From: Prolixibacteraceae bacterium
GTDB taxonomy: Bacteria > Bacteroidota > Bacteroidia > Bacteroidales > Prolixibacteraceae
Direction: 5' to 3'
Assembly (NCBI GenBank): GCA_019163175.1
Contig: JAFLKN010000015.1
Coordinates: 62,001-126,000 of the forward strand
Length of the DNA stretch: 64,000 nt
Below are positions 43,642 to 50,320 of this stretch, piece by piece (position 1 is the stretch's first letter; every line of letters begins with the position of its first letter). A program made the translations under genes and the position numbers. The notes beneath the pieces were generated by a model. It saw only the letters and a list, made by a program, of their open reading frames with translations. It was not told where the DNA came from and ran no database searches.

Positions 43642-45039
43642 TTATGCTGCTAAAATTTTATAATACTCACCCATTTTATTTTTACCCACAATTTTACTAT
43701 TCTGAAATTCATTTAATCTTCTTTGACCTGTTTTAATAGATATATTATTTCTTTTATATTCACCTATGAAATTTGAATATTGGAATACATCTGGCAAATT
43801 TGAATAGATTTCTTTTTCAATATCTGACTTAAATATTTTATCCGTTGGATTGCTAACTCTATTAATAATTTCAATGCTATTATCTAAAAAATAACTCATT
43901 ACTTTTTCAGCGTTAATCATATCAATCATTTCAATTGTTTCATTATCTATGTTAGTTTTATTTATAGAATTGTCTAAATATGTTCTACTTCTATTTAAAG
44001 TGATTGCAAATTTTATTAAATAATCTTCCATTTTGGCAGTTATATTTAGTAAGGTTTTCTTTTCTATATTATCGTTTTTCTTTACCTTATTTAGCCAATT
44101 CGCTGCAAACTGAATACATTCATTTGATAGCTTTAATTTTGTTCTTCTAATTTTAAAACTGTAATTAATTAGAAAGTGTTCTATCATTTCATTATATGAT
44201 TGCATTATATCATTTTCAGGCTGTTCCTTTAACATACTTTCAAAAGCATTACGATTTAAATCTAGTTCATCTTCTACACAATATAACCACCTAAAAGCAT
44301 TACCATTGCTTATTCTTTCGGGTGTTATTACGTTATAAATTGTATCTGATTGAGTGCAACCCATAACACTAACATTCTTTTCAGTAATATATAATTCTTT
44401 AGTAGAATCGGCTCTAATAATAGGTTCACCGCCATAATTATAATATTTCAAAAAATCTTCCTCGTCACTACCTTTAGAGTACTGATTGAATGATTTAAGA
44501 ATTGATAAAATTTCATCTGAAATTAATAGAACAGCTTTACCATTGTTATAATTATCGCTTAATACTCTGTTCATACCTTCAGAAGTATATTTACCAATTG
44601 TTAGCGTTAATTTTTGTGGTTCTTCAGGTGTATTAATGCAGTTAAAATTATTTAATAACCATTCATTTATTCTATTACTATCAGCATCTTTTAATGATCC
44701 TTTTTTTACTTCTTCAGTATATTGCATAAATTGTAAAAGCTGTTCTTTATACTGTTTATGTAGTTCGTTTTGTTTTGCTTTTATTGGTGTTAATATACAA
44801 TCAAATAAAGGCGTTTTACCTGCACCGCTTGGACTTATAAACATAGTCCATAGATTAGGTCTAATTATTCGATTTTTGATCGGTTCAACCTCATAATTAT
44901 TATTCAATGAATAAGCTATTGCTGTTAACATTAAACTACAACTAGCATTAATATTATGAGTGTAATATTCATTCATTTCTAAAATTGTTCGTTTTATTTC
45001 GGGGTGAAATACAGATATTGGAAAATCATTTTTATTCAT
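43642..45039 (-). CDS. DUF3987 family ATPase/helicase-like replication protein
   Basis: A 465-residue protein with the DUF3987 core: a Walker A-like SPSGAGKTPLF at residues 69-79, a hydrophobic strand then acidic LLISDEILSIL near residue 175 (Walker B-like D-E), and a later VMGCTQSDTIYNV. The C-terminal quarter has a winged-helix look (KTGQRRLNEFQNSKIVGKNKMGEYYKI). DUF3987 proteins are typical of integrated elements and plasmids in Bacteroidota, where they are thought to act as replicative helicases. It follows the RHH gene by 7 bp. Confidence 0.82.
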   Translation of the reverse strand: MNKNDFPISVFHPEIKRTILEMNEYYTHNINASCSLMLTAIAYSLNNNYEVEPIKNRIIRPNLWTMFISPSGAGKTPLFDCILTPIKAKQNELHKQYKEQLLQFMQYTEEVKKGSLKDADSNRINEWLLNNFNCINTPEEPQKLTLTIGKYTSEGMNRVLSDNYNNGKAVLLISDEILSILKSFNQYSKGSDEEDFLKYYNYGGEPIIRADSTKELYITEKNVSVMGCTQSDTIYNVITPERISNGNAFRWLYCVEDELDLNRNAFESMLKEQPENDIMQSYNEMIEHFLINYSFKIRRTKLKLSNECIQFAANWLNKVKKNDNIEKKTLLNITAKMEDYLIKFAITLNRSRTYLDNSINKTNIDNETIEMIDMINAEKVMSYFLDNSIEIINRVSNPTDKIFKSDIEKEIYSNLPDVFQYSNFIGEYKRNNISIKTGQRRLNEFQNSKIVGKNKMGEYYKILAA

Positions 45040-45046
45040 TTTTTAA

Positions 45047-45220
45047 TTAGTTTTTAATAGCTTCATTATAATATTCTATAACCGTTACACGATTAAATAA
45101 ACAGTATTTTATAACCTCTGTATAGGTTCTTATCTTCTTTGATTCCATTATAGATTCAATCATTTTCATTGTTTCTGAATCTAACTTTAAACCGATCATT
45201 TTTAAATTACTTTTTTTCAT
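45047..45220 (-). CDS. Ribbon-helix-helix (CopG/Arc-like) DNA-binding protein
   Basis: A 57-codon gene missed by length-based ORF searches. The protein starts MKKSNLKMIGLKLDSETM (ribbon strand with alternating polar residues), then helix IESIMESKKIRTYTEVIKYC and a second helix ending NEAIKN. The S/T-Y-T-E-V-I-K motif is typical of RHH repressors. It starts 7 bp upstream of the DUF3987 gene, so it heads the replication operon. It may autoregulate the operon or bind the nested inverted repeat located about 275 bp upstream. Confidence 0.82.
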   Translation of the reverse strand: MKKSNLKMIGLKLDSETMKMIESIMESKKIRTYTEVIKYCLFNRVTVIEYYNEAIKN

Positions 45221-45494
45221 TTTAATAAGTATTAATTCACTTTATTTTTAAACTCTGATTGTTGCATCAGTCATAAATAAATACTAGCGGAATTAAATAA
45301 AATTTAGCAAAATTTAATCCATTAACAATTATTAACAAATAATTAGATTCTGAATTTATGCCTAAATAATATATATGGTTATCAATCAGATTTATAGACA
45401 AGTTTTATAATAGAGAAAATATATAGAATATTTTCAATTCGATAGATGTTAATATTTATGGGTTACAGGATAGCTAATTTAGGTTTGACCCTCA

Positions 45495-45891
45495 TTTGAC
45501 CCTAGTGACCCTAGTTTGACCCTAGCAAGAATTTATATAATATTATAATACAGATAGTTACAGAGCAAAGGGTCAAAAGGTCAAAAAGGTCACAGGGTAT
45601 CACTTTTATTTTTAAACGGAAATTCATATATTGTACTATAATCTAATTATAATAACATATATAAATAATAATAGATATTAATATCTTTAATATGATTATT
45701 ATTTAATATACTATATATCAAGATACTATGTAGTATATTATAGGAGTTAGATAAATTATGAAGTTTTACTTTTTTATTTAGGTCAGCCCTGTGACCTTTT
45801 TTACCTTTTGACCTTTTATCCTTATAATATGCAGTAAATCAAATATATATGATTTTATTTTTAGGGTCAAGTTAGGGTCACTAGGGTCAAA
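45495..45891. repeat. Nested inverted repeat with GACCCT/AGGGTCA iteron-like units
   Basis: The outer arms at 45495-45524 (three TGACCCT units; a further unit lies at 45484-45492) and 45862-45891 (three AGGGTCA units) are complementary at 28 of 30 positions. The inner arms at 45567-45597 and 45787-45816 (AGGTCA-rich) are complementary with one indel and one mismatch. The AT-rich centre carries palindromes AGATATTAATATCT (45673-45686) and ATACTATGTAGTAT (45723-45736). The unit spacing of 9-11 bp suggests binding on one face of the helix. It lies upstream of the RHH-DUF3987 operon and is a strong candidate for the element's origin or control region. Confidence 0.85.
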
Positions 45892-45900
45892 GCAAAAAAA

Positions 45901-45928
45901 AAAGTGATAACGGTAAATTATCACTTTA
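45901..45928 (-). terminator. Terminator after the gene at 45952
   Basis: An AAAGTGATAA/TTATCACTTT stem with a short loop, followed on the minus strand by a long T-run. It ends the upstream transcript just outside the right outer arm of the nested inverted repeat. Confidence 0.8.
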
Positions 45929-45951
45929 GATTATTTTATTGAATAATGAAA

Positions 45952-46380
45952 TTATATTTTATTGTATTTCTTTTTTAGTTCTATTAATTTATTCTCTATT
46001 GTTTGAATTTTATCCTTTTCAGTTTCCTTATTTAATTTAGATTTCTGATTCATTAGTTTTCTGTATTCAGTTTGATATGGGTCTGATGATAGTTTTTCAG
46101 CGTTAATAACTGCTAGTTTTAGTATTTCAATATCTGATTCCGTTAATGTTTTATTACTTGAAATCATACTAATTAAATCAGATTTAGGACTATCAATAAT
46201 AGTTACTTTCTTATAATTGGCTAAATTTAGTTTTCTTTTTATAGCTTCTTTAAATTCAATAAATGAATCATCAGGATTATTTATATTCACATACTTTATT
46301 GTTTTCTTAACCTGATTTAAATCTTTAGCTTTTTCAATTGCTTTATTAAATTCTTTTAATGATTCTAATACTGATGCCAT
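45952..46380 (-). CDS. Coiled-coil element protein, unknown
   Basis: A 142-residue acidic/basic mixed helical protein. The N-terminal part has helices around ESLKEFNKAIEKAKDLNQVK, with strand VTIIDSPKSDLI in the middle. The C-terminal 35 residues are a charged coiled coil (KLNKETEKDKIQTIENKLIE). It is probably cytoplasmic. It starts at ATG 46380 after a gap of 140 bp from the next gene and has its own terminator. I do not recognise a family. Confidence 0.6.
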   Translation of the reverse strand: MASVLESLKEFNKAIEKAKDLNQVKKTIKYVNINNPDDSFIEFKEAIKRKLNLANYKKVTIIDSPKSDLISMISSNKTLTESDIEILKLAVINAEKLSSDPYQTEYRKLMNQKSKLNKETEKDKIQTIENKLIELKKKYNKI

Positions 46381-46520
46381 ATTGATAAGGTTTTAAAGTT
46401 TCTACAAAGATATTAGATATTTTAATACATATATGAGATTCTAAGCACTATTATAGTGTTAATGATAGTTTATGTATCAATTCAGGAAAAACAGCAAAAA
46501 CAAGCTAATATTAAGCTATT

Positions 46521-46814
46521 CTAGTTATTATTTTGAATCTTATTTACTAATTGAATGAATGAATCAGATTCATCATTTTTAGTATGTTTCTTCTCTGGAA
46601 AGATATTATAGTGTTTTAATTGATTAAAGATAGTTGTGGAAAGGTTTGTAACTATATACACGTTCTTTGTATTACTAATATCTATATTTTCAATTAAATT
46701 ATTATAGATTTCAATGTTATTTTGGATTAAATTAATCGGAAAGTTTGACAAATTGTTTTCTTCAACAATTTTAGTTAACTGAATTTTAGTTTTAGAAATA
46801 TTAATCTTTTTCAT
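46521..46814 (-). CDS. Small hypothetical element protein
   Basis: A 97-residue AT-rich protein starting MKKINISKTKIQLTKIVEE with several Asn and Ile residues. It has a helix-strand-helix pattern (LNKI-type helix, then VYIVTNLSTTIFNQL). The composition matches the rest of the element. No domain is recognised, and it is called only because of frame length and spacing. Confidence 0.5.
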   Translation of the reverse strand: MKKINISKTKIQLTKIVEENNLSNFPINLIQNNIEIYNNLIENIDISNTKNVYIVTNLSTTIFNQLKHYNIFPEKKHTKNDESDSFIQLVNKIQNNN

Positions 46815-46978
46815 CTTTATATATTTCTATATAAATACTGAAATATTTAAAATTCTTAATTTAACTACCCCTCAAAAAAAACATATATTCTACACGGTTC
46901 TGGGAGTGTGAGTTTCTATCTTAATACGTTTTTTTAAAGGGCCTATCCCCTTCAGGTATAATATTGATAATTAATATA

Positions 46979-48286
46979 TTATACGTTTTCTAAACCTTTA
47001 AAAGCATTTTTGTTTTGTACCTTTTTAACGTAACTCTTTAAGGTAGCTAATTGAGTATGACCAGAAGCCATCATTAATGTATTCAATGGTACATTTAAGT
47101 TAATACATTGAGTTATAAAAGTACGTCTGCAAGTATGCGAACTAATTAAATCACGTTTCATTAATCTAGTATTTTTAGTTTCGGATAGTACACGTCTAAC
47201 TTTAACTACTGAATCTTTAAATAAATCATAGTGAATAAGTATATCTTTTAGTTCTCTGTTAAAATATTGATTGGTTAATCTAGGTAAATTAAAATCATAC
47301 TTCTGAAGTATGCTTAATGATATTGGTTGTATTGGTATCTCAACTGTTATATTTGTTTTCTTATTTTCTTTCTTTAGAAAATAATCACCATCATTATCAA
47401 TATAGAAATCGTATTTAGTTATTGTTTGTAAATCAGAAAATCTTAAACCCATATAGCAATTACAAACGAATATATCTATTATGGTTTGCCAATGTGGTTT
47501 ATCTATTGATAGATTAATTAGCTGTTTAATTTCATCGTTTGTCAATGCTATTATCTCATTTGAATACTTTTCTATTTTTAATTTATAAACTTCCTTTTTG
47601 AAAGTATATATTTCTTTCATTTCTAAATCTCTAAAGAAACTATACAACCGTGTAATACGCTTATGAATTGTATTATTTGCCAAACTACCAATGGTTTTGT
47701 ATTCATCCGTGTCTGGGTGTTTTAAGGTTAAGAAGTTTCTAAAATCTAAAATAAATTCATAGCTATTAACATCTGATAAGGTTAATGTTTTATTGATATG
47801 TGTCTGATAATCTAATAAAGCATTTTGAAGGCTTTTATAGTGTTTTATTCCTTCTCTTTCGTTTAAATCTTTTTGTTTCAGGTTAAAGAAATCCTGATAG
47901 AATTCATTTAGATATTTTGGTTTGAGTACTATTTTTCCTTCAAAATCTTCTGGTTTAAGTTGAATTTTATCGGCTAAACTAAGTTTGTATGTTAGTCCTC
48001 TACTTTTTAGAATAGCTTCTAATTTCTTTTGATCAACAATAGGATGAAAATCTTCTAATTGAATTCTGATATAGTTATCAACTAACTTTTTTAATTCTAA
48101 AGTTTTTTCATTTTTCTTTTTATACTCTTCTACTTTGGTATTATATAGTAGATCATTGGTCATACCATTTTTAACTACTTTGTTTTTGGTGTTTATCCTG
48201 ATTACATTACCGTTCAATTTGAAATAAATATAAATGTATTCATACAAACCGCTTTTATAGGCTTTCAATGTTGACTGATTGTTCAT
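46979..48286 (-). CDS. Tyrosine recombinase (integrase) of the element
   Basis: A 435-residue tyrosine recombinase that catalyses integration and excision at tRNA-Gln. There is an N-terminal arm-binding/SAM-like part (about 1-235). The catalytic domain follows with arginine I in CYMGLRFSDLQ near residue 285, lysine in the beta-hairpin K-K-E-N-K-K, the H-x-x-R block in SSHTCRRTFI near residue 392, ASGHTQLATL with the second His, and the nucleophile Tyr in KSYVKK near residue 424. All catalytic positions are present, so it is probably active. It lies about 220 bp from attR and reads into the element, the usual arrangement. Confidence 0.95.
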   Translation of the reverse strand: MNNQSTLKAYKSGLYEYIYIYFKLNGNVIRINTKNKVVKNGMTNDLLYNTKVEEYKKKNEKTLELKKLVDNYIRIQLEDFHPIVDQKKLEAILKSRGLTYKLSLADKIQLKPEDFEGKIVLKPKYLNEFYQDFFNLKQKDLNEREGIKHYKSLQNALLDYQTHINKTLTLSDVNSYEFILDFRNFLTLKHPDTDEYKTIGSLANNTIHKRITRLYSFFRDLEMKEIYTFKKEVYKLKIEKYSNEIIALTNDEIKQLINLSIDKPHWQTIIDIFVCNCYMGLRFSDLQTITKYDFYIDNDGDYFLKKENKKTNITVEIPIQPISLSILQKYDFNLPRLTNQYFNRELKDILIHYDLFKDSVVKVRRVLSETKNTRLMKRDLISSHTCRRTFITQCINLNVPLNTLMMASGHTQLATLKSYVKKVQNKNAFKGLENV

Positions 48287-48320
48287 TACAGTAGTTTTTA
48301 AAATGGTTCTGCAATGATAC

Positions 48321-48376
48321 TAAAAACTTTGAACCTTTTTTGAACTATGCTAAAAACTTTGACCTGATTTTGAACG
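48321..48376. repeat. Right-end arm-type direct repeats
   Basis: Two adjacent copies of a 28-30 bp unit beginning CTAAAAACTTTGA-CC and ending TTTTGAAC lie at 48319-48348 and 48349-48376. They match the left-end motif TTGAACCATTTTTGAA in sequence and orientation. They lie between the integrase gene and attR and are probably integrase-binding arm sites. Confidence 0.65.
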
Positions 48377-48503
48377 CTAAATGATATTTTATATAATTGA
48401 TATACAATACTTTAATATTTATAAATTTAGAAATGTTCAAAACAATATAGATTTAGAAATTATTTGTTGATTATCAGATAGTTAAGTAGTGTAAGTTCAG
48501 GTA

Positions 48504-48516
48504 CTAACAGGACAAC
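48504..48516. repeat. attR core
   Basis: CTAACAGGACAAC is identical to the tRNA-Gln 3' end at 39953-39965 and marks the right boundary of the element. The preceding bases are a degenerate tRNA T-arm (AAGTTCAGGTA), so this is the displaced original tRNA end. Confidence 0.82.
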
Positions 48517-48524
48517 TTGTAATC

Positions 48525-48553
48525 AACCACTTACGAATATCTCGTAGGTGGTT
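48525..48553 (+). terminator. Original tRNA-Gln terminator displaced by the element
   Basis: An AACCACTTACGA stem (one T-G pair) pairs with TCGTAGGTGGTT, then TTTTTTATTTTTTGCC. It lies 9 bp after the attR core, where a tRNA terminator would be expected if the element were removed. Confidence 0.8.
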
Positions 48554-48687
48554 TTTTATTTTTTGCCATCGAGCGTGGTATTTGAGTCGATCGAAAGGGA
48601 GAACAGTGCTAAATTATACTGACTCCTATGAAGTTCAATCCATACCATTGAAAATTGCTATATTTGAACCAAACAAACAGGAATAAA

Positions 48688-49635
48688 ATGGATAAAAAAA
48701 ATCAATCCAACGGAATGGAACGTCGGTTTTTCTTACGTACCGGCGCCTTGGTTGCAGCTTCTGCACTGCTATTACCCTTAAGTGGAACTAAAGTATTTGG
48801 TGCTCTTTCCTCCACTCTGGGGGAAAAATCAATTCCCGCCGTCAAACTCAATAACAGCATGCAAATGCCTATGCTTGGCTTTGGTACAAACACCCTTAAC
48901 GGCGATATAGCTGAGCGCTGTGTAGCTGATGCAATATCAGTGGGCTACCGGCTTATTGATACTGCCCACATTTACGGAAATGAAGAAGCCGTGGGCGTTG
49001 GGATAAAGAAAAGTGGCATCAACAGGGAAGAACTTTTTGTAACTTCAAAACTTTGGGTGGATTATGCGGGGTATGAGAGCACAAAAAAAGCTTATCAAAC
49101 TACATTAAATAAATTGGGTTTGGAGTATCTGGATTTGTACATCATTCACAGGCCACGGGGAGATGTAAAAGGTTCCTGGAAAGCAATGGAAGAGCTATAC
49201 GAGGCAGGTAAAATCAGGGCTATTGGAGTCAGTAATTTTGATCCTGATCAGTTGGCCGAGTTGATAAAATACGCCAAAATCAAACCTGTAATCAATCAAA
49301 TCGAAACGCATGTTTTCTTTCAGGAACACAATTCGTATAAAGATTTGAAGAGAATTTCCGTGCAAATGGAAGCCTGGTCACCTTTTGCGGCAGGCCGAAA
49401 CGCCATTTTCAGCAACCCAACCCTGGCTGCCATTGGTAAAAAACACAATAAAAGCATTGCCCAGGTTTGCCTGAGGTGGCACTTTCAGAGAGGTGTTGTT
49501 GCAATCCCAAGATCTTCTCAAAAAGAGCATATGATTGAAAATTTAGTCATTTTCGATTTTGAATTAGATAATTCTGATATGCAAACATTAGCCACACTCG
49601 ATCTAAATAAAACTCAATTTCCTGAGTGGGGGTAG
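48688..49635 (+). CDS. Aldo/keto reductase with twin-arginine (Tat) signal
   Basis: A 315-residue protein with a Tat-type signal peptide (E-R-R-F-F-L-R at about residue 11, hydrophobic core ALVAASALLLPLSG). The AKR barrel follows: catalytic D-T-A-H-I-Y-G-N-E (Asp and Tyr), TSKLW (Lys), YIIHRP (His), and the NADPH-site IPRSSQKEHMIEN near the end. It should be an exported NAD(P)H-dependent oxidoreductase; such periplasmic AKRs are uncommon because the cofactor is cytoplasmic, but Tat export of folded, cofactor-loaded protein would fit. ATG 48688 is used, as the upstream TTG adds no family sequence. Base composition is chromosomal, unlike the adjacent element. Confidence 0.9.
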   Translation: MDKKNQSNGMERRFFLRTGALVAASALLLPLSGTKVFGALSSTLGEKSIPAVKLNNSMQMPMLGFGTNTLNGDIAERCVADAISVGYRLIDTAHIYGNEEAVGVGIKKSGINREELFVTSKLWVDYAGYESTKKAYQTTLNKLGLEYLDLYIIHRPRGDVKGSWKAMEELYEAGKIRAIGVSNFDPDQLAELIKYAKIKPVINQIETHVFFQEHNSYKDLKRISVQMEAWSPFAAGRNAIFSNPTLAAIGKKHNKSIAQVCLRWHFQRGVVAIPRSSQKEHMIENLVIFDFELDNSDMQTLATLDLNKTQFPEWG

Positions 49636-49691
49636 ACATTACAATTTGAGACTGCTATTTCAATCCCGAAACTGAAACTTAACCATTCAAT

Positions 49692-49757
49692 CCGGAGTTA
49701 GGATACTTAATGGGGAATAATTAAATCAACCACTTACGAAACAAATCGTAAGTGGTT
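49692..49757 (+). repeat. Second degenerate tRNA-end plus terminator copy (old insertion scar)
   Basis: Bases 49694-49720 (GGAGTTAGGATACTTAATGGGG...) resemble the tRNA 3' end at attR. They are followed by a perfect 12-bp terminator stem AACCACTTACGA/TCGTAAGTGGTT (49728-49757) and TTTTTTATTTCTTGCC. The block 49723-49770 is nearly the same as 48520-48567. It lies 57 bp after the aldo/keto reductase stop, so the AKR gene is enclosed between two copies of the tRNA-end/terminator block. Confidence 0.7.
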
Positions 49758-49892
49758 TTTTATTTCTTGCCTGTACGATGTAACCAGATCAGAAATACTG
49801 AATTTATGAATGCAATAAAATAAACCTACTTCTAATCACCTCTACAAATCAATTAGTTAAAAATCATGACAATTTCAAGAGTGATCGTAGGA

Positions 49893-49942
49893 TGTGATTC
49901 TGATTAAGAAGAGTTCCGGGTTGAGACCTGAGAAGACTATAA
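49893..49942 (+). pseudogene. Degenerate tRNA-Gln 3' fragment
   Basis: TGATTCTG, then AGAAGAGTT, then GAGACCT and AAGAC match the anticodon-to-acceptor half of the tRNA-Gln(CTG) at 39914-39962 in order and spacing (roughly three quarters of positions identical). The cloverleaf is broken. It is followed by a terminator-like hairpin at 49955. It is the third layer of tRNA-end remnants at this locus. Confidence 0.65.
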
Positions 49943-49954
49943 CTACGATACACA

Positions 49955-49985
49955 AACCGCCATAATACAAAATATTTTGGCGGTT
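49955..49985 (+). terminator. Terminator-like hairpin after the tRNA fragment
   Basis: An AACCGCCA stem pairs with TGGCGGTT across a 15-nt AT-rich loop, followed by ATATTTTTTC. Confidence 0.6.
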
Positions 49986-50320
49986 ATATTTTTTCACATG
50001 ACGGATTAGGTGAAGAGTACTATTTCTAATTGACTATCTGTAACTTAAAAATATTTATTCATCAGTTGTCTCCATTTAATCAAGATTCAAAAGTTATATT
50101 CCTTAGCTTTTAAAATACATTGCCTGATAACTTATTAGGTTTTAATAATCAAAATACAACAAACAAAGGCTAAAAAACGTTGTTTGGTACATTGCTAATA
50201 TTTATATCCAATAATTTTTTTGATTTGATGATAATGTCAATATTTACAAACGAAAAAGGAGAATTAAAATCATGCTCAGGTCAATCTGGTTATGGTTTTT
50301 AGTAAAATCTATTCAGCGAA
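49986..50320. other. Intergenic region, no gene seen
   Basis: About 335 bp of AT-rich sequence between the scar region and the DUF5723 gene. It holds one Shine-Dalgarno-like GGAG before an ATG at 50272 that opens a 36-codon overlapping frame; this is discussed under rejected items. No other structure stands out. Confidence 0.45.

Larger units (their letters stand above)
39953..48516. mobile_element. AT-rich integrative element in tRNA-Gln, about 8.6 kb, no recognisable transfer or capsid genes
   Basis: The base composition changes abruptly to very AT-rich after the tRNA and returns at 48.5 kb. The region is bounded by a 13-bp exact repeat of the tRNA-Gln 3' end. A tyrosine recombinase gene lies next to the right boundary. 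Cargo: two plus-strand genes of unknown function near the left end, then a minus-strand replication-type block (TOPRIM-like, DUF3987, RHH), a nested inverted repeat, two small genes and the integrase. No relaxase, T4SS, portal, terminase or capsid gene is visible. It could be a mobilisable genomic island relying on helper functions, a phage satellite, or a plasmid-like integrated replicon. Confidence 0.88.

Noticed and set aside
39953-48516. Prophage
   Set aside because: No terminase, portal, capsid, tail or lysis gene is visible; the integrase and replication genes alone do not support a phage.
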